Of a DNA stretch of 64,000 nt, positions 23,786 through 34,170 are shown piece after piece. The first letter of the stretch is position 1. Every line of letters begins with the position of its first letter. Under the pieces are notes generated by a model, which saw only the letters and a list, made by a program, of their open reading frames with translations, ran no database searches and was not told the origin of the DNA. Location: positions 70,980,356 to 71,044,355 of the forward strand of contig CM037865.1 of the NCBI GenBank assembly GCA_021292105.1, written 5' to 3'. The translations under genes were made by a program, and so were the position numbers. This stretch comes from Anadara kagoshimensis (lineage: Eukaryota; Mollusca; Bivalvia; Arcoida; Arcidae).

Positions 23786-24572
23786 CATAGGCGTAGGAGC
23801 AGGGGGGGGGGGGCCAGCGGGGGCCGGCCCCCCCCCCCCCCCCCCCAATGTCAGAGAAGGGGGGCCAGGCCCCCGCAATATATTGTGTGAAATGTTTTAT
23901 CATGCTAAAAAATAGAAAAAAAAAAAAAAAAAAAAAACAAAAAACAAAACCAAGAGCTTTAACAGAAAATGTCCATCTGGTAACCAATCAATTATCAATT
24001 TCATCATTATACTTGTAAAAGGGCGTCAAAATTTTCCGGGTACCCCCATATCCAGTGGCGGATTCAGGGGGGGGCATACTCCCCCCCCCCCTTTTTGTCG
24101 CTAATAATACATATTGTTTAGCTCAGATTGCACCAGAATGCAGGATTTTGCGCCACTTTTTCAAAAATTTTCCGGGGGAGCATGCCCCCGTACCCCCTAG
24201 AAGGTTCGAGCCTTCGGCTTTCACATTACACGACCCCTTTCTAAAATTCTGGATCAGCCTCTAATATCTATCTCCAATGAGAGGATTGATTATGGAACTT
24301 GTGTCATACGGTTATTTTATATAATCTTGCCTTGATATCACAGTATTTTAACCTATCAAAACAATGCATAATACATTGAAAATGCGTCTAGACAGGACTT
24401 AGTTTTGAAAATTTTCCGGGGGAGGGCCCCGGACCCCCACCTATGCGAGGGGTTTAGCACCTCTCTCATACTCTCCCCGCCTCGTGCCATAGGCACGAGG
24501 TCGTACCTGCGGCACGACATAAACATAGCTTCGGTTTGGCCCCCCAATATTAAAAACCCTCCTACGCCTATG
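23786..24572. mobile_element. Element with CATAGGCGTAGGAG termini nested in the MITE
   Basis: The ends catAGGCGTAGGAG (23786) and ctcctacgcctatg (ending 24572) are perfect inverted copies of 14 bp. The pentamer TGATT flanks both sides (23781-23785, 24573-24577), as expected for a 5-bp target duplication in the host MITE. Inside are long G and C runs (23802-23846), a 22-base A run, and a further ~215-bp repeat at 24050-24262 with ggcggattcagg and ttctggatcagcc ends. Confidence 0.75.
24050..24262. repeat. Dispersed G/C-rich repeat (GGCGGATTCAGG...), copy 1
   Basis: The segment starts ccagtggcggattcaggggg, contains ttttccgggggagcatgccc and ends tctggatcagcctct, a palindromic layout. A related copy lies at 28855-29117. 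Repeats of this look are widespread in invertebrate genomes; the family name is not known to me. Confidence 0.6.
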
Positions 24573-24706
24573 TGATTGTGACACTGGGACCTGGTGTCAT
24601 AAATTCTGTGTATTGTGTCTTATTTCATATGTTGATTGCAACTAGTATATAACAACTTGGGTGCATCTTTCCATACTTTATCGAATGGATTATAACATGG
24701 ATATCA

Positions 24707-25528
24707 CAGTACCGTAACTAGAACCTTAAATAACCCGAGACAAGAAATAAAGACCAATACATATTATATAACGACAAACAGTACCATTTTACATCTTTCA
24801 CATGTAAGAGGGTATTATGATACAGTATAATAGGAAAGCTCAAAACTAGACCAGCTGCTGTAAAATAAGTGAGATAGCTTTGTGTCAAAACTAACCACAC
24901 TACTAAACCTCGTTATCCAGGTTATGTACAGAACAGTTTAAAAGTTGAAATTGTATTTGGGCAGGTGTCAGACAAAAATAGGTTTATCAATTAGCCTAGA
25001 TCTTTCATAATATTTCTGCGTTTTCATAAGCAAGATCATTGATACATTTTCACAAGACAAGGCGCTAAATGCAGTAACCAGACAGTACCGCAATACAGCT
25101 AGTAACCAAAATAACGAATTAAAAAATAATGCAAAGGTTTTAATGTGACAATCACATGTTCATTCATTTAGATACCCGAGTCTTACATTGGGATTGAAGT
25201 CTTGGAACACCAGTTCAACTCTCCTGATCGTATTCCCCGGACCAGCCCATCGCTTAAGACGTCTAGTGGTTTAACCTGTCCGGCGTCATCATCTCTGTGG
25301 ATATATATATATATCATCCCGAGGTCAGACAGTCTGTTATCTGACATACTGCTTCTCTGCCATGTTTTCAGTCTATTTAGTGATGAGAAGGATCGCTCGT
25401 AGCTGCACGATCCAATGGACAAAGTCGCTAAAAGCTCAATAATCGTTGTAACGTTCGTGTAAAACTTGGTTAAATTTTTACCGAGGCAATTGCCTCGATT
25501 GCCTCATATATAGGCACTTACAGTACTG
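24707..25528 (-). mobile_element. hAT-like transposon copy 1 with transposase remnant
   Basis: The ends cagtaccgtaacta (24707) and cagtactg (complement side, ending 25528) and the internal sequence match the inverted copy at 41934-42639. The block gaggcaattgcctcggtaaa lies just inside one end of both. No clean target duplication is visible for this copy. It carries the C-terminal piece of a hAT transposase on the minus strand. Confidence 0.75.
25183..25455 (-). pseudogene. hAT transposase C-terminal dimerisation domain fragment
   Basis: The minus-strand translation reads IIELLATLSIGSCSYERSFS then SLNRLKTWQRSSMSDNRLSD and LGMIYIYIHRD. This is the characteristic end of hAT-family transposases (ERSFS, then RLKTxxRSxM, then RLSxLxLxxIHRD), where subunits dimerise. 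A TATA-type microsatellite expansion has inserted extra Tyr-Ile codons in the IHRD motif. Only this domain is present, without BED finger or catalytic core, so it is a relic. Confidence 0.85.
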
Positions 25529-25667
25529 TAAATTACCGAACATTCTATGTGAACTTGGATCCACCTTTCCATATTTATTTCATTGCAAAAAACAAACATA
25601 CATGTATTTATTTGGTTGCACCTTTCCATTTCTTATTCTTCTTAAAGGGTTTCTATCGTAAAAGGCT

Positions 25668-25920
25668 CCAGGCTCATTTCTTAAATAAGATTTCCCTTAA
25701 TTCAAATCTGCTTAATTTGATACTGTAATAATATTGTTAGTTTTTAAGATATTCGGGAGATTATGGTGCCATCTTGAAGACTAGTCAAAGCTTACTACAT
25801 CTTTATTTTAATTTTGTCACGGTTTCCGAAACGTTTTACATGTAGTACTATGAAATGATGCAAAAAATTACCAATTATATGTTAAGCAAAATCTTCGTTA
25901 AGGAACGAACAGATCTGTTC
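25668..25920. mobile_element. Foldback MITE copy 3, decayed
   Basis: It begins ggctccaggctcatttctta and ends gcaaaatcttcgttaaggaa, with interior attttgttagtttttaagat-type sequence shared with 23620 and 50700. It ends immediately before the (TTTA)n tract upstream of the fucosyltransferase exon. The apparent upstream extension of that exon's reading frame (25855-25994) is therefore transposon plus microsatellite. Confidence 0.55.
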
Positions 25921-25930
25921 AATGTTATGC

Positions 25931-25934
25931 CTAT

Positions 25935-25985
<51 letters not shown>

Positions 25986-25988
25986 TTT
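25931..25988. repeat. (TTTA)n microsatellite next to a splice acceptor
   Basis: About 14 tetranucleotide units are followed by tttttttag, a plausible intron 3' end directly before the fucosyltransferase-like coding sequence. Confidence 0.95.
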
Positions 25989-25994
25989 TTTTAG

Positions 25995-27278
25995 ATCTAC
26001 ATACAGACTTCGAATGCTGCTGTTGGCACTGATCGGAATTTCATTCATCGGGGCAGTTCTTATGACTGGTAGATGGACAAGGATTTATTTACGGGATTAT
26101 AATAAAACATTAATTCTTTATGATATAATGCCGTCAATATTTCACAATTCTTCTAATCTTAGTATGATTTCAACAGAAGAGCCTACACTATCTCGTACGA
26201 GTAAATGGAATCAAAAATCGTTTTCTACCAGAAACCTACAAGTTAATTTAACATCGACTACTGCAAAATTAACGCCACAAAATGATATAAAGATACAACA
26301 TTTAAAAACAATGTCAAAGAAGAGAATAAAGTTAAAATAATTCTACATTATAATCCACCCGGATGGATGACGTTTTCGTCACGTGATTCGTTCGATTCAT
26401 GCGAATATAAAAACTGTAAGTTTTCTACAGATAGAAGTGATTTTGAAATAAGTGATGCCGTTGTTTTCACAGGAACACAGTTACCAGAAAAACCAAAGAA
26501 AGTGAAAGATCAGATTTGGATATATGAAAACATAGAATCACCTGTACACACCACGATCCCCAGTGAACGGTGGAGGAACGATATTAATTGGACGTTGACA
26601 TATAGACGAGATTCCGATTTTGTAGCACCATACCGTTTTGTAGTAAAAGGTGCATCTCTAAAATTTGGCAAATCTTTAGATATTTCAGAAATTTTCAGAA
26701 ATAAAACAAACTCTACGGCATGGTTTGTCAGTAATTGTGTGACGTCATCACGTAGAGAAAATTATGTTAATGCGCTTAAGGCACATACAGATATTGATGT
26801 CTATGGTAATTGTGGTTCGTTAAGGTGTATTGGGGGTGAAGAATGCAGACAAATGCTTACTGAAAAGTACATGTTTTATTTAGCTTTTGAAAATTCATTT
26901 TGCCAGGATTATATAACAGAAAAAGCTTTAGTAAATTTAAGACAAATAGTAATACCTATAGTCCGTGGCAGCGCATATTATGATCTGTATATGCCGCCAA
27001 AATCATTTATAGATGCTAGAAAATACTCATCTAAAAAGTCATTAGCATTATATATGAAAGTACTTGCTAACAACTTAACATTATATAACCAGTATCAAAA
27101 ATGGCATAAATATTACCACATACAAGAAGACCATATGTTCCATGATTCTCTAGTGACTTGTAAACTATGTAAACATCTAAATAATCCGCAAAAATATCTA
27201 CGAGTTTATGAAGATATTCACGATTGGTGGCATGGCAATGAAAATAAAACTATGTGTGAGAAGTCGGGCGAACCCTAA
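25995..27278 (+). pseudogene. Alpha-1,3-fucosyltransferase-like (GT10), frame-broken
   Basis: A GT10 fucosyltransferase is a Golgi type II membrane enzyme that moves fucose from GDP-fucose to glycan GlcNAc. The sequence likely begins after an acceptor (tttttttag) at 25994, with a possible start at 26014 that gives a very short cytosolic tail and the membrane anchor LLLALIGISFIGAVLM. A Ser/Thr/Asn-rich stem follows. The catalytic part (KIILHYNPPGWM, SDAVVF, QIWIYENIESP, then AFENSFCQDYITEKALVNLR, and YQKWHKYYHI) lies in another frame. The stem frame stops at 26338-26340, while the catalytic frame is open only from 26286 onward, so a single-base indel is needed within 26286-26337 (an A5 run at about 26304 is a candidate). 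The C-terminus to 27278 is intact, with a CKLCKH cysteine pair. It is either a recent pseudogene or an assembly indel; any upstream exon is unseen. Confidence 0.85.
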
Positions 27279-27318
27279 TGATAACTAGAAAAAACTGTGA
27301 GACACAAGCTCACAAAAA

Positions 27319-27530
27319 ATACCCCCGCTCCCAAAAATCCATCGGATCAAATTTTTAAATAGAAGGTACACATCTACATTATATCACAAAGATTGTGTGA
27401 AAGTTTCATGAAAATCCATTGAACGGTTTAGGAAGAGTTGTGGATAAGAGATAGGTACCCTAAGGTGTAACGGAAGGACGGACGGACACCGCTATCACTA
27501 TATACCCCACACTTTTTAAGCAGGGGGTAT
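27319..27530. mobile_element. MITE-like element with ATACCCCC ends
   Basis: The left end atacccccgctccc and right end agcagggggtat are imperfect inverted copies. In between is a stretch like those widely scattered in invertebrate genomes (gaaagtttcatgaaaatcca and a ggacggacgga run). It begins about 40 bases after the fucosyltransferase stop. A related hairpin sequence with a CCGTCTGTC run lies at 40151-40330. Confidence 0.6.
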
Positions 27531-27603
27531 AATAAAACATATTTAAATACCGGTACATATTGTTAGTTGTCTATTCGATGATTTAACTTCACATTAAGTT
27601 GGT

Positions 27604-27960
27604 TTGTTTTTGAAGTTTACGTCGCAACTACAATGCATTTGCTATGCAAAGATTCCAGCGCAATTTTCTAGAATTGAGTCAACCTTCAAGTTAGGAAAAC
27701 ATCAAGCCATATATCGAAAACAAACATACCAGTTCATATTCAAATCACAATCCAAAATAACAAAGGAAAAACTTGCTGCGCTGAGGAGGGTATTAAGTGT
27801 ATTTTCAGCTAAATCGTGCGATTTTTAAATGACTATGTTAGTCACTATGCTACATTGAAAGCATCATTACGAAATGATATCAATACATTGTATATAACAA
27901 TTCGTAGGTTTTCAGCATTCTTGTGAGAACTGTATGATTTTAAATATATCATCGTAAATT
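27604..27960. other. Intergenic, no gene seen
   Basis: A 74-codon frame at 27604-27828 has no recognisable domain; I do not support it. Confidence 0.4.
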
Positions 27961-27987
27961 TGGGGACCATGTGACTGTCATCTATCT

Positions 27988-29636
27988 AAAGCCCCATTTA
28001 TACGGCAAGAATTGTAAACCTATTTTTACTCATATGTAAATTTACTCACATATGCAAATTTTGTCGTATGAACAACTTTGGACATACGCAAATTTTACTC
28101 ATGTAAGTAAATTGCACCTAGTAGGGACTAAATGCAAATTTGCTATAGTGTGCGAGTGTGTTTGTAATCTGTCTTGTGCCACTAAAAAACATTATGTAAT
28201 AGTGTTGGTCCACTGACATATAATATCACAGATTACATACATCCCATTGTATTATTGATACCGAACTAACCAACATGTGTCAATTGTAAGGGAAACCCAC
28301 TTTCCATACATGGTGTTACAATCGGGGATCGAACTCATAGATGTTAAAGAGGTTAACCACTATTAGTCTACGCAGCCTATATTGGTTTGTAATAAATGTC
28401 CAGTAAAAAGAGATCAAAAGTTGTAACAAAAATTTATTTAACAAAACCACAAAACCTAGTGACAAACTGTAACCAAAAGTTGATGCTTAACTAGTTTTTA
28501 AAGAGAAAGTGCTTAAGCAGCAACAAAACCCAATCACAAAATGTAAAGCATGGTTAGTCCATGAAAGGAGATGCCATGTCGTGTTTTGTGAGAACAAATA
28601 TTACAAGCATCACCATCTTCAACATCAAAATGATTTTCACCATCAAGTTCAATAAAAATATTTCACCGATTCCTAAAGAATTAATTTGCAGTTTCATATA
28701 CAGTAATGAAGCTTAACTATTTTGAGTTAGGGCCCAGCTTACTTCAAAAAAGAAGTTTTAATGTAATAAATAGCTAAAATGTGTAAATATTTTGGGGTCC
28801 ATACTGAGTTTTAAAAAACGTGGGCTACTAGGACCCTCCTAATCTTAATCCTTAACAGGGGCAGATCCAGGATTTTTTGAAAGGGGGGGGGTGAGAATTA
28901 CACAAGTATATCAATTCTAGGTGCGAGCGCCGAAGGCGCGAACTTCCAGAAACATGGGATCTAGTTAACGCGATCCGGAACAACACGTTTACAGAAATTG
29001 GTTGTTACATTAACATATGGGGGTCACAACAGTCAATAGCTCTCTATCTGTCTCTTTTTTAAATTTTTTAAAGGGGGAGTGCAACCCCCGCACCCCCCTC
29101 CTTAAATCGGCCACTGCTTGATATATGTTAAGGAACAACACAAGCTCCTTTTACAGAGCAAGCAAACACAACAGGGACATCAAAATCACAATGGGCATTT
29201 CAAGCAACCTAAAGAGATCGAAGATCAAGTGTCGTTCTACCCTAACTAGAAGGTAGATAAATGTACTCTGTGCTGGTGTAGGACTTGGTTTATTTGTATA
29301 ATGCTTAGGAAACAAAGTCTTTAAAGTATATGTCATATAACATTTTTGAATGGATTTCATGATTAATTTTTTAAAAATGGTATATAACAGATATGCTTGA
29401 TCACCAAGTAGAACTGCTCAATGTCCTTACAATAGTCCAGTATTAAATCAGTGCTTAAATAGAAAGGGAACGTTCTAATCTGATAATCAAGTCTAAACTG
29501 TTCAGTGAACAAGAAAATGGTCCAAAATTAGTTGAAAATTTCAAATTTACCTAATGGTATATAAATTATGTATAAACGCAAAGCAACATATACTTTTGCT
29601 TACATAAGTAAATTTACATATGAGTAAAAATACTTA
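27988..29636. mobile_element. DNA transposon (AAGCCCCATTTATACGG ends), tandem copy 1
   Basis: It starts aaagccccatttatacggca and carries many copies of a tttactcatatgtaaa-type motif near both ends. The interior matches copy 2 (29637-31222) over its whole length, for example tacatcccattgtatt at 28240 and 30050, and gaacaacacaagctcctttt at 29132 and 30672. Its right end lacks the last ~38 bases of the terminal repeat, being joined directly to copy 2. A ~260-bp G/C-rich repeat (28855-29117) is inserted in this copy only. A minus-strand frame (29151-29360) is present in both copies in some form but is not recognisable. Confidence 0.7.
28855..29117. repeat. Dispersed G/C-rich repeat (GCAGATCCAGG...), copy 2
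   Basis: It begins aggggcagatccaggatttt, contains gcgagcgccgaaggcgcgaa and cccccgcacccccctcc, and ends cggccactgc. It is absent from the corresponding position (about 30640) of the second transposon copy, so its insertion is younger than the duplication. It is related to 24050-24262. Confidence 0.7.
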
Positions 29637-31222
29637 AGCCCCATTTATACGGCGAGAATTGCATACCTAAGTATTTTTTACTCATATGTAAATTACTCAC
29701 ATATGCAAATTGCGTCGTATGAACAACTTTGCATATACGCAAATTTTACTCATGTAAGTAAATTTGCACCTAGTAGGGACCAAGTGCAAATTTGCTTGAA
29801 TATGTGAGTATTTCATACTAAGGTATGCAAATTTTGCTACAGTGTCGTATGAACGCACAGTTATATTTACTCACATAATATTAAACACATGGGCTTATAT
29901 TATGCCAGGTTATTTATCTCTATGGGTTAATGTTCGTTCAGGTCCATGTGGTGCATGAGTGAATATGGGTGTTTGTAATATGCCTTGTACCAGAAAAAAT
30001 GTTTAATCGTGTTGTCCACTGATATACAATGTCACAGATTAACATCACATACATCCCATTGTATTGACATCAAGCTAACCAACAGGTGCCAATTTAAGGG
30101 AACCCCACTTACCACATATGAGCGGTTAAAGAAGCCAACCACTATTAACCACCACTGTCCTCGTTGATTTGTAATTATTATCTAATAAAGATCAAAAGCT
30201 GTAATTGAAATAGATTTATTTGACAAAAACACAAAAACTAGTGACAAACTGGCACCAAAATTTAAAATTTTACTAGTTTTCAAAGAGAAAGTGCTTGAGC
30301 AACAAAAGCCAACCACAGAATGTAAAGAAAATTTACTTTTACAAATTTGACAATGAATTGTCCATGAAAGGAGATGCCATGTCGTCACGAAGTGTTTTGG
30401 GAGAACAAATATTACAAGCATCATCATCTTCAACATCACTAAAATAATTTTCACCATCAAGTTCAATAAAAACATTCGACAGGTCCCTAAAGAATTAACT
30501 TGCAGCTTCATATACAGGGATGAAGCTTAACTAATTTGAGTTAGGGGTGCAGCTGAGTTAAAAAAGAAGTTTTAATATAATAAATAGCTAAAATGTGTAA
30601 ACATTTTGGGGCCCAGACTGGGTTCTAAGAGACATGGGCTAATCTAAATAACCGATATATGTTATGTTATGAGGAACAACACAAGCTCCTTTTACAGAAC
30701 AAGCAAACACGACATGGACATCAATCCTTTATTGCAAACATCACAACGGGCATTTCAAGCAACCCAAAAAGATCAAAGATCCAGTTTCGTTCTACCCTAA
30801 CTAGACGGCATATAAATGTGTTCTGCACTGCTGTAAGATTTTGTTTGTATAAGGCTTGACAAAGCAAGTCTTTAAAGGATATGTCACATAATATGTTTTA
30901 ATGTATTTTATGATAAAATTCAAAAACTGGTATATGACAGATATGCCGGATCACCAAGTAGAACTGCTCTTTTGTCATTATAATAGCTCAGTATCAAATC
31001 GGTGCTTAAATTGTAAGGAAACATTCTTATCTGATAATCAAGTCTACACTGATCAATGTTCAGAATGAAAGTTATCCAAAATTGGTTGAAAACTTCAAAT
31101 TTACTTATGGTACATAAATTATGTATGAACGCAAAGCAAAATATACTTTTGCTTACATAAGTAAATTTACATATGAGTAAAAATACTTAGGTATGCAATT
31201 CTCGCCGTATAAATGGGGCTTT
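29637..31222. mobile_element. DNA transposon (AAGCCCCATTTATACGG ends), tandem copy 2
   Basis: This copy has both termini: aagccccatttatacggcga at 29637 and, complementary, ctcgccgtataaatggggct ending at 31222. TA/TTA bases abut the ends. A third partial terminus (aggtatgcagttctcgttgt) follows at 31224-31258, suggesting repeated insertion into its own ends. The subterminal regions contain clustered tttacatatgagtaaa motifs. I see no intact transposase; the superfamily could be Tc1/mariner-like or Harbinger-like, judged only by the TA/TTA flanks. Confidence 0.7.
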
Positions 31223-31554
31223 AGGTATGCAGTTCTCGTTGTATAAATGTGACTTAAGAGAGTTCAAAATATTTTTCATGTGGACTTGCAGTTCTGACGT
31301 CCGCGAAAGGTTACATTTGAATCTATGACAACCGTGATGAGTTCATTTTTTCTATTGTCAACCTTTTCTGTGTAGAAATATACTTGCTTCTACTGCTAAT
31401 GATGAAAACTGTATTAGTTTCACACTTTATATGCTAATATATTATAGAGCGTGTTCCCACTACGGGAATTTTATACAACGAAGCAAGGTGCTTACCTTTC
31501 ATTTTCAAGCTTGGTTACACACGTGATGGGTGAAGCTAGCTTAACTTAAGGTTC

Positions 31555-31640
31555 TTACCATTCCGGAACACCCGGTCTTACTTCCCCTAGCGGAAGTTCG
31601 CGTATTTGACTAAATTTGTCAGTTTCCAGTTTTGACCTTT
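31555..31640 (+). repeat. Dispersed repeat, CCTTCCGGAGCACC family, copy 2
   Basis: accattccggaacacccggt followed by cttcccctagcggaagttcg matches the core at 16655. Confidence 0.55.
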
Positions 31641-32620
31641 CTTCGAGATTGTGATTTGGACATGACTGTATTTGATTTATTCATTTTGGTCCAAAATAAA
31701 AAAATGTTGTCGGGTGCGTACTCTTTTTACAGTCTACTGATTCACATGTATCAATTATGTCCGCAATTTCAACAGTTTAAAACATATTTTGACTCCATTC
31801 ATAATAGGTATAAACCGTATTAGTGTAATGCAAATCTTCTATTTGATTCAGATATAGAAAATCGTTATTTCTTATCAAAATTGCCATGACATTGTTTTGA
31901 ACACGTTTTTTATGTATATATATATAACAGTTCTAAAACAGCACATGGCAACTTCATATCAGAAAACATGTACGCCTGGATAGTAGTAAATTTAATTTCA
32001 TTTTTGTAGACTGAAATTATGCAAACGACTTATTAGCTACCTGGCTACTTGACTAAATGGCTTTTTGTCAGTTTGCTTTCATAATAACAGTACTGAACAA
32101 GTTTGTTCATTTTGGGTACCGCCAGTCTGGGGTAGATCCCTGTGTTGCTTGCATGAACAGCACAGGTATATATACTAGTATATGACAAAAACGGCATTAT
32201 GAATAGTTTTACGGTTTTGCCAGTGGAATTTTCAGAAAGTACAAGTACCACGATAACCAAGTGCTAATGGATGATTGACTGAATATAGGCCACGATATAT
32301 ATTTGGTTGTCCGTCATAGCGATGTTCTCGACCCGAGACCTCAATACCGATAACACCCTAGACTATTGAGTAATACATGTAATTGCCAAGATAATCCAAT
32401 GGGTATATTTACTTAATATACTAAATGTTTATAAATAAATAAACAACATAAATGAGCGTATGTTGTTTGTTTAAATTGTATCGACTATAAATTGTATCGC
32501 ATTGTTGTTTAAGGTCATGGACCCAAAGCTCCGTGATATCATTGGACATGTACTTAAACCATGTTTATGTACCACGACAATTTCACAATCAAATTATTTA
32601 AGCTGAGCACAGGAATCTGG
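31641..32620. other. Intergenic, no gene seen
   Basis: AT-rich sequence with a short (TA)n run near 31915. No supported frame. Confidence 0.5.
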
Positions 32621-34170
32621 ATAATATTCTTATTCTTATTCTTTATTCAGCCATAAGTAACAACTTATAGGCAAACATAAAATTTGAAAAGTATGAACAA
32701 TAAATAAACAATAATAATAAGATACACATGGGAGGATTAACATTAGTAAATAAATATTACGTTATACATTGTTAAGTTTGTCTATTGAAGATACATATGA
32801 AAGTACATAATAATTAAGTGACATAAGATTTTCTTAGCAACTCTGCTTCTAATAAATACTTAGCTAAATTTCTTAATTGTTTTGAATTTTGAATACTAAA
32901 AAGTTGAACTAGCTTGAAAACAGATGGACTAACCCAATAATATTTTTTTATATATTGTTTACGAATACTTAAATAGTAAGGACAAATTAAAACAAAGTGA
33001 AAAACATCTTCAATCTCATTTGATTTACAAAAACACACCCTGCTGCTTCTTTCTATATTATTATACTTTCCCTTTTCAATTAATAAACCATGCGATGACA
33101 ATCTATATTGACACAGTATTTTTTGGTATTTATATGACAAAGGTTTACGTAAATAAAATTGTAAATAGAACCTATCAACTAAATGTCTATACAAGTCACA
33201 CTTTGAAGAATTATTAAAAAATGAAAAAGAAGTTTGTAAAACGTTATCCTTTATAACACTGGTAAAGATGCCTAAAAAATATTTTGTATCAGAAACAAGC
33301 TGTTGTAACCATATATCATTGAACCCATGTCTACATAATAAATCTTTAACCTGTACAAGCCAGTTATATTTACCATCACTATCTATTCTGTCATACATAT
33401 CATTATAACAAGCTTTTAAGACACAATTATCCGAATTTAAAAGTTTTAACCAATATTTTATAATGCGAATATATCTGTGTTGTAGAGGAAAACGAGCTAA
33501 TTCAAAATAAACCATCATGTTACATGTCGTTTTCCGCACCCCTAGTAAAGTTTTACAAAAATTTAAATGAAGTTGTTCAATTATAACCTGAGCTTTTTCT
33601 GAACCCCATAATTCACAACCATAGTTTAAAATACTACATGTAGTAATATATGTATCAAACAGTGATAAACGAGTTTCAATATTAAAATTAAAATTTTTTA
33701 CATTTGAGTTTAAAACAAACATTGCTTTTCTACCTTGATTAGACAATTGTGTTTGTTTAAATTTACCATTGTAAAAAAATAATAGACCAAGATAGACAAA
33801 ACTATCAACAATATCAAGATTTACACCATCATAATGCCATGCCTCACTATCTCTGATTTTACCACCATTTCTAAAAATTACAACTTTTGTTTTTTCTTTA
33901 TTGACACTTAAATCCCATTCAGTAGTATAACTATGAAGGCTATCCAACATTTTTTGAAGACCTGATACAGATTCAGAAAAAATTACAGTATCATCTGCAT
34001 ATAAAAGTGAAAACATGTTTATAGAGTTTAACTCTATTGAATCACAATTATTGTTAATAAAATTAGTTTCCATATCATTAACGTATAACGAAAAAAGCAA
34101 AGGAGATAATGCTTCTCCTTGCATCAAACCTGTTGTAAAGTTAAAATAATCACTATAATTGCCATATATA
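32621..34170 (-). mobile_element. 5'-truncated non-LTR retrotransposon (LINE)
   Basis: The minus-strand element ends (its 3' end) in a tandem gaataa-type tail at about 32627-32648, and its coding part starts near 34165. It has the same architecture as the LINE tails at 7040-7190 and 17030-17304. The 5' half, including endonuclease and early reverse transcriptase motifs, is missing, as is common after incomplete target-primed reverse transcription. No target duplication could be assigned. Confidence 0.85.
32814..34160 (-). pseudogene. LINE ORF2, reverse transcriptase palm to C-terminus
   Basis: The long open frame of over 430 codons starts inside the polymerase: FTTGLMQGEALSPLLFSLYV (motif with QGxxLSP), LLYADDTVIFSES (catalytic aspartate pair), WDLSVNKEKTKVV and YLGLLF (thumb side). 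It ends in a Cys/His tail, CFCK...HFVLICPYY. The frame is open to its stop at 32814, so this copy is younger than the one at 1244-8463. A few upstream codons (YGNYSDYFNF) extend it to about 34160. It is truncated, not a working element. Confidence 0.9.

Larger units (their letters stand above)
23566..24596. mobile_element. Foldback MITE copy 2, split by another element
   Basis: The left half begins caggtcccggtttcacaatc at 23566 and the right terminus cacaatca complement (tgattgtgacactgggacct) ends at about 24596. The internal inverted match cttagctaaggaatgatt near 23770 completes the right arm before the interruption. The insertion at 23786-24572 falls inside this right terminal repeat. Confidence 0.75.

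Noticed and set aside
25855-25994. N-terminal extension of the fucosyltransferase frame (Leu-Phe-Ile-Tyr repeats)
   Set aside because: This part translates a decayed MITE and a (TTTA)n microsatellite. A splice acceptor directly follows, and family members have no such segment.
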